From Serripes groenlandicus (lineage: Eukaryota > Mollusca > Bivalvia > Cardiida > Cardiidae), in assembly GCA_031761405.1 (NCBI GenBank), contig JASEVX010000006.1, positions 30,684,117 through 30,748,116 on the forward strand: a stretch of 64,000 bases of DNA, given 5' to 3'. Positions 53,645 through 64,000 of the stretch are shown in pieces. Below the pieces are notes generated by a model. The model did not search any database, was not told the origin of the DNA, and saw only the letters and a list, made by a program, of their open reading frames with translations. Position 1 is the first letter of the stretch, and every line of letters begins with the position of its first letter. Both the position numbers and the translations under genes were made by a program.

Positions 53645-53695
53645 TAATCATAAGAATCGTGAGACGCTACTTTTGAGTACCCGCAGCATATGATT
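53645..53695. repeat. Family D hairpin element, copy 3, partial
   Basis: AAGAATCGTGAGACGCTACT TTTGAGTACCCGCAGCATATG. Confidence 0.6.
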
Positions 53696-53930
53696 TAACC
53701 CTTTCCCACATATAGACGCATTTTGACGCATCTGCTGCAGGCGATTTTTGAAAACATTATGACAAAAGAACAAATCGCTCAAAATGAGCAATTTCTCCTT
53801 TTGCCACAATGTTTTCAACTTTTTTCAGTATTTATACCTTCATTTATAGAGATTTTTTCATTATTTATAGTAGAAGTTTTCAAAATAAAATCGTCTGCTG
53901 CAGATTTTGTGTATGTGGGAAAGAGTTTAG
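53696..53930. mobile_element. Family B hairpin MITE
   Basis: TAACCCTTTCCCACATATAG, CATCTGCTGCAGGCGATTTT, full palindromic centre, AAATCGTCTGCTGCAGATTT, TGTGGGAAAGAGTTTA. Confidence 0.88.
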
Positions 53931-54063
53931 AAAGAAACTTTCATCAATTTGGAATAATTCGTGTATGTATCAGGGCATTTATGTCGGAGCCATTTTACGA
54001 AATGCCTTATTTGAAGTTATTTCACATATGGGTGAATGTTTGTTGTATCTTCTGAGGCCAAAA

Positions 54064-54286
54064 TGTTAATCCTTTCCTGATTGCAAACGCATAGTTGACG
54101 TATATGCAGCTGAGCTCTTTTGAAACAGTATTGATAAATGAGAAACTACTCATTATAAGCAATTTATCATGCTTTGTATATATTCAATGTTTAAATCTCT
54201 ATTCAACCATAATACTTTCATTTATGAACATCTTGCTGTTTCCAAAGTCATCTGCTGTTGATGTGTTGCATGTTGGAAAGGGTTTG
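54064..54286. mobile_element. Family B hairpin MITE
   Basis: TTAATCCTTTCCTGATTGCA, ACTACTCATTATAAGCAATT, AAGTCATCTGCTGTTGATGT, GTTGGAAAGGGTTT. Confidence 0.78.
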
Positions 54287-54472
54287 TAAAAAAATGAACA
54301 CACGCAAAGCACGACTTAGTAAACCGCATTTTTAGAAAAGATTGAAAAATAAACACACGAAGCGCACGACTTAGTAATAAACCGCATTTTTAGAAAGGAT
54401 TGTAAAATGATTATTGTAACCGGAGATGACTATCCTGCAGTTACACGTGGTGAAGTGTACCGTGTACTAGTT

Positions 54473-54620
54473 AGCCCTTTCCCACATGCAGACGCTAATC
54501 GACACCTTTGCAGCCGAAAACCGTTTAAAACATTGTGATAAATGGACATATTGCGTATTTATATCAATATAGCTATTTCTTCTTTTGCAATGAATTCAAC
54601 TCAATTCAATAGTTATGTAT
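54473..54620. mobile_element. Family B hairpin MITE, partial
   Basis: TAGCCCTTTCCCACATGCAG, TTGCAGCCGAAAACCGTTTA; right third missing. Confidence 0.7.
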
Positions 54621-54667
54621 TTGTTGTATCGAGGGCTTGGCGTGAAACAGTTGTAACAACTAAAAAC

Positions 54668-57600
54668 CTACTGATCCATTCATCCTGACACCAGTCAGTC
54701 AGTGAGTTATATCACGGCGGTTCATGGGTGAGTTACCAGTACTACTGGTCCATTCATCCTGACACCAGCGCGTCAGTCAGTTATATTACGGCGATTCATA
54801 GGTGAGTTACTAGTACTACTGGTCCATTCATCCTGACACCAGTCAGTCAGTCAGTTATATCACGGCGGTTCATGGGTGAGTTACCAGTACTACTGGTCCA
54901 TTCATCCTGACACCAGTCAGTCAGTTAGTTATATCACGGCGGTTCATGGGTGAGTTACCAGTACTACTGGTCCATTTATCCTGACACCAGTCAGTCAGTC
55001 AGTTATATCACGGCGGTTCATGGGTGAGTTACCAGTACTACTGGTCCATTCATCCTGACACCAGTCAGTCAGTTAGTTATATCACGGCGGTTCACGGGTG
55101 AGTTACCAGTACTACTGGTCCATTCATCCTGACACCAGTCAGTCAGTCAGTTATATCACGGCGGTTCATGGGTGAGTTACCAGTACTACTGGTCCATTCA
55201 TCCTGACACCAGTCAGTCAGTGAGTTCCATCACGGCGGTTCATGGGTGAGTTACCAGTACTACTGGTCCATTCATCCTGACACCAGTCAGTCAGTGAGTT
55301 ATATCACGGCGGTTCCTGGGTGAGTTACCAGTACTACTGGTCCATTCATCCTGACACCATTCAGTCAGTGAGTTATATCACGGCGGTTCTTGGGTGAGTT
55401 ACCAGTACTACTGGTCCATTTATCCTGACACCAGTCAGTCAGTGAGTTATATCACGGCGGTTCATGGGTGAGTTACCAGTACTACTGATCAATTTATCCT
55501 GACACCAGTCTGTCAGTCAGTTATATCACGGCGGTTCATGGGTGAGTTACCAGTACTACTGGTCCATTCATCCTGACACCAGTCAGTCAGTCAGTTATAT
55601 CACGGCGGTTCATGGGTGAGTTACCAGTAATACTGGTCCATTCATCCTGACACCAGTCAGTCAGTGAGTTATATCACGGCGGTTCATGGGTGAGTTACCA
55701 GTACATCTGGTCCATTCAGCCTGACACCAGTCCGTCAGTCAGTTATATCACGGCGGTTCATGGGTGACTTACCAGTACTACTGGTCCATTCATCCTGACA
55801 CCAGTCAGTCAGTGAGTTATATCACGGCGATTCATGGGTGAGATACTAGTACTACTGGTCCATTCATCCTGACACCAGTCAGTCAGTGAGTTATATCACG
55901 GCGGTTCATGGGTGAGTTACCAGTACTACTGGTCCATTCATCCTGACACCAGCGCGTCAGTCAGTTATATTACGGCGATTCATAGGTGAGTTACTAGTAC
56001 TACTGGTCCATTCATCCTGACACCAGTCAGTCAGTCAGTTATATCACGGCGGTTCATGGGTGAGTTACCAGTACTACTGGTCCATTCATCCTGACACCAG
56101 TCAGTCAGTTAGTTATATCACGGCGGTTCATGGGTGAGTTACCAGTACTACTGGTCCATTTATCCTGACACCAGTCAGTCAGTCAGTTATATCACGGCGG
56201 TTCATGGGTGAGTTACCAGTACTACTGGTCCATTCATCCTGACACCAGTCAGTCAGTTAGTTATATCACGGCGGTTCATGGGTGAGTTACCAGTACTACT
56301 GGTCCATTTATCCTGACACCAGTCAGTCAGTCAGTTATATCACGGCGGTTCATGGGTGAGTTACCAGTACTACTGGTCCATTCATCCTGACACCAGTCAG
56401 TCAGTGAGTTATATCACGGCGATTCATAGGTGAGTTACCAGTACTAATGGTCCATTCATCCTGACACCAGTCAGTCAGTTAGTTATATCACGGCGGTTCA
56501 CGGGTGAGTTACCAGTACTACTGGTCCATTCATCCTGACACCAGTCAGTCAGTCAGTTATATCACGGCGGTTCCTGGGTGAGTTACCAGTACTACTGGTC
56601 CATTCATCCTGACACCAGTCAGTCAGTGAGTTCCATCACGGCGGTTCATGGGTGAGTTACCAGTACTACTGGTCCATTCATCCTGACACCAGTCAGTCGG
56701 TGAGTTATATCACGGCGGTTCCTGGGTGAGTTACCAGTACTACTGGTCCATTCATCCTGACACCATTCAGTCAGTGAGTTATATCACGGCGGTTCTTGGG
56801 TGAGTTACCAGTACTACTGGTCCATTTATCCTGACACCAGTCAGTCAGTGAGTTATATCACGGCGGTTCATGGGTGAGTTACCAGTACTACTGATCAATT
56901 TATCCTGACACCAGTCTGTCAGTCAGTTATATCACGGCGGTTCATGGGTGAGTTACCAGTACTACTGGTCCATTCATCCTGACACCAGTCAGTCAGTCAG
57001 TTATATCACGGCGGTTCATGGGTGAGTTACCAGTACTACTGGTCCATTCATCCTGACACCAGTCAGTCAGTGAGTTATATCACGGCGGTTCATGGGTGAG
57101 TTACCAGTACATCTGGTCCATTCAGCCTGACACCAGTCCGTCAGTCAGTTATATCACGGCGGTTCATGGGTGACTTACCAGTACTACTGGTCCATTCATC
57201 CTGACACCAGTCAGTCAGTGAGTTATATCACGGCGATTCATGGGTGAGATACTAGTACTACTGGTCCATTCATCCTGACACCAGTCAGTCAGTGAGTTAT
57301 ATCACGGCGATTCATAGGTGAGTTACCAGTACTACTGGTCCATTCATCCTGACACCAGTCAGTCAGTTAGTTATATCACGGTGGTTCATGGGTGAGTTAC
57401 CAGTACTACTGGTCCATTCATCCTGACACCAGTCAGTCAGTGAGTTATATCACGGCGGTTCATGGGTGAGATACTAGTACTACTGGTCCATTCATCCTGA
57501 CACCAGTCAGTCAGTGAGTTATATCACGGCGATTCATAGGTGAGTTACCAGTACTACTGGTCCATTCATCCTGACACCAGTCAGTCAGTTAGTTATATCA

Positions 57601-60498
57601 CGGCGGTTCATGGGTGAGTTACCAGTACTACTGGTCCATTCATCCTGACACCAGTCAGTCAATCAGTCATATCACGGCGGTTCCTGGGTGAGTTACCAGT
57701 ACTACTGGTCCATTCATCCTGACACCAGTCAGTCAGTGAGTTACATCACGGCGGTTCATGGGTGAGTTACCAGTACTACTTGTCCATTCATCCTGACACC
57801 AGTCAGTCGGTGAGTTATATCACGGCGGTTCCTGGGTAAGTTACCAGTACTACTGGTCCATTCATCCTGACACCATTCAGTCAGTGAGTTATATCACGGC
57901 GGTTCTTGGCTGAGTTACCAGTACTACTGGTCCATTTATCCTGACACCAGTCAGTCAGTGAGTTATATCACGGCGGTTCATGGGTGAGTTACCAGTACTA
58001 CTGGTCCATTTATCCTGACACCAGTCAGTCAGTGAGCTATATCACGGCGGTTCATGGGTGAGTTACCAGTACTACTGGTCCATTTATCCTGACACCAGTC
58101 AGTCAGTGAGTTATATCACGGCGGTTCATGGGTGAATTACTAGTACTACTGGTCCATTCATCCTGACACCAGTCAGTCAGTCAGTTATATCATGGCGGTT
58201 CATGGGTGAGTTACCAGTACTACTGGTCCATTCATCCTGACACCAGTCAGTCGGTGAGTTATATCACGGCGGTTCCTGGGTAAGTTACCAGTACTACTGG
58301 TCCATTCATCCTGACACCATTCAGTCAGTGAGTTATATCACGGCGGTTCTTGGCTGAGTTACCAGTACTACTGGTCCATTTATCCTGACACCAGTCAGTC
58401 AGTGAGTTATATCACGGCGGTTCATGGGTGAGTTACCAGTACTACTGGTCCATTTATCCTGACACCAGTCAGTCGGTTAGTTATATCACGGCGGTTCATG
58501 GGTGAGTTACCAGTACTACAGGTCCATTCATCCTGACACAAACCAGTCAGTGATTTATATCACGGCGGTTCATGGGTGAGTTACCAGTACTACAGGTCCA
58601 TTCATCCTGACACCAGTCAGTCAGTTAGTTATATCACGGCGGTTCATAGGTGAGTTACCAGTACTACTGATCCATTCATCCTGACACCAGTCAGTCAGTT
58701 AGTTATATCACGGCGGTTCATGGGTGAGTTACCAGTACTACTGGTCCATTCATCATGACACCAGTCAGTCAGTCAGTTATATCACGGCGGTTCATAGGTG
58801 AGTCATGGGTGAGTTACCAGTACTACTGGTCCATTTATCCTGACACCAGTCAGTCAGTTAGTTATATCACGGCGGTTCATGGGTGAGTTACCAGTACTAC
58901 TGGTCCATTCATCATGACACCAGTCAGTCAGTCAGTTATATCACGGCGGTTCATAGGTGAGTCATGGGTGAGTTACCAGTACTACTGGTCCATTTATCCT
59001 GACACCAGTCAGTCAGTTAGTTATATCACGGCGGTTCATAGGTGAGTTACCAGTACTACAGGTCCATTCATCATGACACGAGTCAGTCAGTGAGTTATAT
59101 CACGGCGGTTCCTGGGTGAGTTACCAGTACTACTGGTCCATTCATCCTGACTCTAGTCAGTCAGTTAGTTATATCACGGCGGTTCATGGGTGAGTTACCA
59201 GTACTACAGGTCCATTCATCCTGACACCAGTCAGTCAGTCAGTTATATCACGGCGATTCATGGGTGAGTTACCAGTACTACTGGTCCATTCATCCTGACA
59301 CCAGTCAGTCAGTTAGTTATATCACGGCGGTTCATGGGTGAGTTACCAGTACTACAGGTCCATTCATCATGACACGAGTCAGTCAGTGAGTTATATCACG
59401 GCGGTTCCTGGGTGAGTTACCAGTACTACTGGTCCATTCATCCTGACTCTAGTCAGTCAGTTAGTTATATCACGGCGGTTCATGGGTGAGTTACCAGTAC
59501 TACAGGTCCATTCATCCTGACACCAGTCAGTCAGTGAGTTATATCACGGTGGTTCCTGGGTGAGTTACCAGTACTACAGGTCCATTCATCCTGACACAAG
59601 CCAGTCAGTTAGTTATATCACGGCGGTTCATGGGTGAGTTACCAGTACTACAGGTCCATTCATCCTGACACCAGTCAGTCAGTGAGTTATATCACGGTGG
59701 TTCCTGGGTGAGTTACCAGTACTACTGGTCCATTCATCCTGACACAAGCCAGTCAGTTAGTTATATCACGGCGGTTCATGGGTGAGTTACCAGTACTACT
59801 GGTCCATTCATCCTGACACCAGTCAGTCAGTGAGTTATATCACGGCGGTTCCTGGGTGAGTTACCAGTACTACTGGTCCGTTCATCCTGACACAAGCCAG
59901 TCAGTGAGTTATATCACGGTGGTTCCTGGGTGAGTTACCAGTACTACAGGTCCATTCATCCTGACACCAGTCAGTCAGTTAGTTATATCACGGCGGTTCA
60001 TGGGTGAGTTACCAGTACTACTGGTCCATTCATCCTGACACCAGTCAGTCAGTTAGTTATATCACGGCGGTTCATAGGTGAGTTACCAGTACTACTGGTC
60101 CATTCATCCTGACACCAGTCAGTCAGTTAGTTATATCACGGCGGTTCATGGGTGAGTTACCAGTACTACAGGTCCATTCATCCAGACACAAGCCAGTCAG
60201 TGAGTTATATCACGGCGGTTCCTGGGTGAGTTACCAGTACTACTGGTCCGTTCATCCTGACACAAGCCAGTCAGTGAGTTATATCACGGCGGTTCATGGG
60301 TGAGTTACCAGTACTACAGGTCCATTCATCCTGACACAAGCCAGTCAGTGAGTTATATCACGGCGGTTCATGGGTGAGTTACCAGTACTACAGGTCCATT
60401 CATCCTGACACCAGTCAGTCAGTTAGTTATATCACGGCGGTTCCTGGGTGAGTTACCAGTACTACTGGTCCGTTCATCCTGACACCAGTCAGTCAGTC
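54668..60498 (-). repeat. Satellite of about 79 copies of a 74 bp SINE-derived unit
   Basis: Plus-strand unit GTTATATCACGGCGGTTCAT, GGGTGAGTTACCAGTACTAC, TGGTCCATTCATCCTGACAC, CAGTCAGTCAGTGA. Its complement is the body of SINE family 1 (compare GCTGGTGTCAGGATAAATGG ACCAGTAGTACTGGTAC at 25158). The tRNA-like head of the same SINE follows at 60499-60640 in the matching orientation. Higher-order duplications of 16, 19 and 4 units are visible from shared variants. Confidence 0.93.
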
Positions 60499-60640
60499 GT
60501 ATTGCTAACCCCGCAACCCTGCTCAGCGCCAAGGAGGGTAGCCATTACTACCTTTTTTTAAGTCTTTGGTATGACCCGGTCGGGGATCGAACCTGCAACC
60601 GAGGCGGTCTGTGGGGAAGGACAAACAGTTTAGGGTGGCT
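60499..60640 (-). mobile_element. tRNA-derived SINE family 1, head attached to the satellite
   Basis: Minus strand: GCAGGTTCGATCCCCGACCG (B box), GGTCATACCAAAGACTTAAA, GTAGTAATGGCTACCCTCCT, TTGCGGGGTTAGCAATACGA, then directly the first 74 bp unit. Confidence 0.85.
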
Positions 60641-60656
60641 CTTCACTCGCTTAACC

Positions 60657-60845
60657 CGAGCCCCGTTAGCTCAGTCGGTAGTGACGCGGACTGTAAACCA
60701 GGGGTTGTGAGTTCGAATCACAGCTCAGTCAACATTCTTTCCGACGTTTGACAAAAGTCACTGTGACAAGCGTCATTCGCCTTTCACTAATGGGCTAAAA
60801 GTGGAAAAGCATCCAGTTGCTTCGAAAGTAAGTTGTGTGGACTAG
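60657..60845 (+). mobile_element. tRNA-derived SINE, family 2, best copy
   Basis: GAGCCCCGTTAGCTCAGTCG GTAGTGACGC (A box), GGGGTTGTGAGTTCGAATCA (B box), GTTTGACAAAAGTCACTGTG ACAAGC, CTAATGGGCTAAAAGTGGAA. The head looks tRNA-like, but the downstream body shared with two other loci makes it a SINE rather than a tRNA gene. Confidence 0.85.
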
Positions 60846-60879
60846 TACGTACACCTTGCTATCATCGTTTAGTGGACAT

Positions 60880-60995
60880 TGTATGACGCCGTGACGACCA
60901 TGACCGTCGCGAACCCCAGACGTCCGGTTCCAAATCCTCCACTCTAAGCACTCGGCAACGGCGGATTCTTTCATAGGAATGACACTATGGACACT
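60880..60995 (-). mobile_element. tRNA-like SINE fragment
   Basis: GTCCGGTTCCAAATCCTCCA, related to 19930-19970. Worn. Confidence 0.4.
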
Positions 60996-61013
60996 AGACA
61001 ACTACTTCATGAT

Positions 61014-61200
61014 AGATAGATAGATATATTTCATTCAGGAAAAAGGGCAAGTTTGTCCAATATATAACATACATACAGGACGAATGTTTAACACAAAGTA
61101 TCAAAGAAGCCGCAATATTTCGTTGTACATGCAGTCGTTAAACAACAAACATTTAAATCCACAAAAATTAGAAAAGCATTACATCGTGTTGAGGTCTCGT
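61014..61200 (-). mobile_element. Probable LINE 3' tail with (TATC)n
   Basis: GATAGATAGATATATTTCATTCAGG followed by AAAGGGCAAGTTTGTCC; simple-repeat end plus UTR-like text as at 16058. No coding part. Confidence 0.35.
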
Positions 61201-61284
61201 TTAATCTGTAGTAAGTAAAATAGATATCGGTATTTGAAGATGTAAGTATTATGTAGGTAATTTAACCTGACAGGGTTACAAACT

Positions 61285-61370
61285 ATAGAAAATCTTTATA
61301 AATGATAGTATGATAATTGAAAAATGTTGAAATTATTGCGGCAAATTTTGCCATAACGAGTTCAAGGATG
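61285..61370. mobile_element. Family B hairpin MITE fragment
   Basis: ATAGAAAATCTTTATAAATG ATAGTATGATAATTGAAAAA and TTGCGGCAAATTTTGCC. Confidence 0.5.
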
Positions 61371-61407
61371 TTTAACCTGACAGGGTCTGTGGTTTAAGCG
61401 AATGAGA

Positions 61408-61607
61408 NNNNNNNNNNNNNNNNNNNNNNNNNNNNNNNNNNNNNNNNNNNNNNNNNNNNNNNNNNNNNNNNNNNNNNNNNNNNNNNNNNNNNNNNNNNNN
61501 NNNNNNNNNNNNNNNNNNNNNNNNNNNNNNNNNNNNNNNNNNNNNNNNNNNNNNNNNNNNNNNNNNNNNNNNNNNNNNNNNNNNNNNNNNNNNNNNNNNN
61601 NNNNNNN
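61408..61607. other. Assembly gap (200 N)
   Basis: Exactly 200 N next to a long simple repeat; a round number, so probably a placeholder length. Confidence 0.99.
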
Positions 61608-62154
61608 CAGAGAGACAGAGACAGAAGAGAGACAGAGAGAGAGAGAGAGAGAGACAGCGAAAGAGACAGAGAACAGAGAGAGACAGCAGAGAGACAGAGA
61701 TAGAGAGAGAGACAGAGAGATAGAGAGAGAGACAGACAGACAGACAGAGAGAGAGATACAGATACAGAGAGAGAGAGAGAGAGAGATTAGAGAGACAGAG
61801 GAGAGAGAGAGAGAGACAGAGGACAGAGACAGAGACAGAGACAGAGACAGAGAACAGAGACAGAGAGACAGAGAGACAGAGAGAGACAGAGAGAGACAGA
61901 GACATAGAGAAACATAGACAGAGACAGAGAGAGCAGACCAGACAGAGAGAGAGACAGAGGAGAAGACCGAGAGAGAGACAGAGAGAGACAGAGATACATA
62001 GAGATACATAGGGACAGAGACAGAGACAGAGACAGAGAAGAGACAGAGACAGACAGAGACAGAGAGAGAGAGAGAGACAGAGAGACAGAGAAGAGACAGA
62101 GAGAGACAGAGAGAGACAGAAGAGAGACAGAGACAAAGAGAGACAAAGAGAGAC

Positions 62155-62185
<31 letters not shown>

Positions 62186-62189
62186 GAAG

Positions 62190-62225
<36 letters not shown>

Positions 62226-62254
62226 ACAGAGAGAGGAAGAGAGAGAGACAGAGA

Positions 62255-62306
<52 letters not shown>
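61608..62306. repeat. GACAGA/GAGA microsatellite
   Basis: About 700 bp of imperfect (GACAGA)n and (GA)n. All long frames across it are low-complexity Ser/Leu or Arg/Glu artefacts. Confidence 0.97.
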
Positions 62307-62314
<8 letters not shown>

Positions 62315-62469
62315 ATATAGGCTGAAAGCATGTTTCGCAACCGGCGTAAAATAAATTAGATTTATCTAACCAACGAACAGTGAATACTGAGGTGAGGCTG
62401 TGCAGACGTACAATCTCAGACGTACAATCTCAGAATTTTTTTATATCAGAAGACGTAAAGGTGTAACTA

Positions 62470-62800
62470 GTCATTAAAGACTCGAAGTTTGTCTCTATGG
62501 TTTCACGACCATAATTTACGTTATCATTATAACAGAGGATGAACCAAGATACCATATCGAAGTTTGACCCTGTGGTTTCACATCCATGATTTACATTATC
62601 ATTATAATGGAAGATGTACCAAGATACCATATCGAAGTTTGACCCTGTTGTTTCACATCCATGATTTACATTATCATTATAATGGAGGATGTACCAAGAT
62701 ACCATTTCGAAGTTTGACCCTGTGGTTTCACAACCATAATTTAGGTTATCATTATAACAGAGGATGTACAAAGATACCTTATCGAAGTTCAAATGACAGA
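62470..62800 (+). repeat. 75 bp tandem repeat, about four copies
   Basis: TCGAAGTTTGACCCTGTGGT at 62557, 62632 and 62707 with worn outer units at 62482 and 62782. Confidence 0.92.
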
Positions 62801-62804
62801 TGTC

Positions 62805-63920
62805 CCGATCTATTTTTAGACTCGTTATTTCACATTCACTATCGGATATTTCATCAGAAACTCACCAGGTGTGCGTACAATAGGGCATTGAAATGTCAAA
62901 GAAAACGTGAACAATGGATGAATAGACTGCTTTAAACCAAATGGCGCCACAGTGTCTGGGGAACACCTGCAACGAACGCGTTAACACTTGCCTGAGAATA
63001 ACCCTTTACACTGCTGTTCAAAAGTTTATCCTTCATGATGAAAGTTATTATTATGTTTGAATTTGCACTTGAAAAGTGGCAGTGGAGTTAAACACGATTT
63101 TACCAATTTGATCAGTTGTTAAATATAGAGGGAAAATGAGCCAGTTAAAAGCTAAATCAGTTTTAAGTGAGTTGTGCAACCAATTACGCTTTAACTTTTT
63201 TGTTTTATGCTACCAAATGGTAGAGGACACCAAAACCTTTCATTTAAACCCGGGGTTGTAGAGGAAATTTTCAGTCGTTTTCGAGTTATGTAATATGAGC
63301 GATTTTTAAACCCCAAAATGAAAAAAATATGATCCTAGGACTAATAGTTCTCTAGTTATCGCCGTTTAAATATTTTTTTGTTTCAAAGTGCGTCAAAAGT
63401 CTTTTCAATGAGTAAATGCCTATATATCCTTTACTTCTTGTCCGAATGTAGACGTTTGGACCCATTGAAAAAGGTTTCGGGTTTTCTATCGATTGAAAAG
63501 GTCAAACCGGAAGTGACGCCAAAATGGTCAGATTTCCGATATTAATATATTTTTTTTATTTAGAAATATCGTTACGTTAACACTACACTCATTTATTGAT
63601 AGTTGTTGACCTGAATATTGACAGAGTTATAAACGTCATTGCAATGCTCGCTTACCCCGAGCTATTTTTAGACTCGTTATTTTACCATCGGATATTTCAT
63701 CACCAGGTGTGCGAAAAATAGTCCAAATCTCCTTTAAAGGTGACATTGTGTCCAGCGTTTGTTGATTTAAGGCTGGAAACGTGGACAATGCCCCCTTGAC
63801 ATGTCAAAATTAATCTCCTTTAAAGGCGCCACAGTGTCTGCACCTGTTAGTTGTAATTGGTTAAGACTGATATTTAAAGCTGGGTCTTTTTCTGTCTACA
63901 TTTATTCATCGCTTTGCTTT
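62805..63920. other. Unassigned region with an 850 bp spaced direct repeat
   Basis: 62807-62960 and 63659-63840 share CTATTTTTAGACTCGTTATT, CGGATATTTCATCA, CACCAGGTGTGCG and GGCGCCACAGTGTCTG. The interval has no long ORF. Confidence 0.55.
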
Positions 63921-63924
63921 CAAC

Positions 63925-64000
63925 ATGACATCTATGTTCAGACTGTCTACCCAAGCGGTAGAAAAACATTTACGTAGCCGTAACTCTGACGCTTCTCTGT
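63925..64000 (+). CDS. Possible 5' end of an ORF cut by the window edge
   Basis: ATG at 63925 opens MTSMFRLSTQAVEKHLRSRN SDASL with no stop before the window end. TATTTAAAG at about 63869 is TATA-like and 50 bp upstream. Only 25 codons are visible and I recognise no family; it may belong to a mobile element given the repeats just upstream. Confidence 0.25.
   Translation, partial: MTSMFRLSTQAVEKHLRSRNSDASL

Noticed and set aside
54668..60498. CRISPR-like array
   Set aside because: No unique spacers; head-to-tail 74 bp units derived from a SINE in an animal genome.
60657..60735. A genuine tRNA gene
   Set aside because: The head is tRNA-like but acceptor-stem pairing is poor and the following body is shared with two other loci, so it is a SINE.
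61362..62340. Long Ser/Leu-rich and Arg/Glu-rich frames of up to about 320 codons
   Set aside because: They run through a GACAGA microsatellite and 200 N; pure low complexity.

Overview
Organism and character. This is animal nuclear DNA, AT-rich, intron-containing and dominated by repeats. The split b(0,+)-type amino acid transporter gene, tRNA-headed SINEs, RTE/CR1-like LINE fragments, short inverted-repeat elements and 160-170 bp core-repeat elements resembling bivalve 'pearl'/Helitron-like elements point to a mollusc, most likely a heterodont bivalve (a clam or dreissenid-type mussel). The species cannot be fixed from sequence alone. Two protein-coding genes are well supported; almost everything else is mobile or tandem-repeat DNA. 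Layout: (1) 1-15672, plus strand: the 3' two thirds of an SLC7A9-like (b(0,+)AT, light subunit of a heteromeric amino acid transporter) gene, nine exons joining in one frame to 322 residues and a stop; its first roughly 165 codons lie upstream of the window. Its introns hold a quadruplicated 96 bp exon/5' splice-site segment, a 27-copy 41 bp minisatellite, a 21 bp array, a partial exon duplication, SINEs, TIR elements and large hairpins. (2) 15.7-20.1 kb: a family A TIR element split by a decayed LINE, a 550 bp palindromic microsatellite, and a doubtful Cys-containing ORF. (3) 20393-26073, minus strand: a four-exon gene encoding a secreted-type protein with an N-terminal Cys-rich (PAN/apple-like) segment and a C-terminal vitelline membrane outer layer 1 (VMO-1) domain, convergent with the transporter gene. 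In this sequence the third codon after the best ATG is a stop. (4) 27-43 kb: repeat desert with Helitron-like/pearl-like core-repeat elements (29829-31999, 42072-43210 and fragments), a truncated LINE (32880-34010), SINE fragments and a TIR element carrying a transposase-like helix-turn-helix exon. (5) 43.2-54.6 kb: a dense cluster of about 16 copies of one hairpin MITE (family B), plus a 1.66 kb segmental duplication whose second copy is bounded by about 230 bp inverted repeats. (6) 54668-60498: a satellite of about 79 copies of a 74 bp unit which is the body of the tRNA-derived SINE found elsewhere in the window; the SINE tRNA-like head is still attached at the right edge. (7) 60.5-64 kb: second SINE family, LINE tail, an assembly gap (200 N) in a GACAGA microsatellite, a 75 bp array, and a possible 5' end of another ORF at the window edge. 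Functionally the two genes are unrelated: one is a membrane amino acid exchanger, the other probably an extracellular egg-coat or mucus-type protein. The most interesting material is structural: repeat birth (SINE to satellite), duplicated splice sites, and elements abutting splice acceptors.
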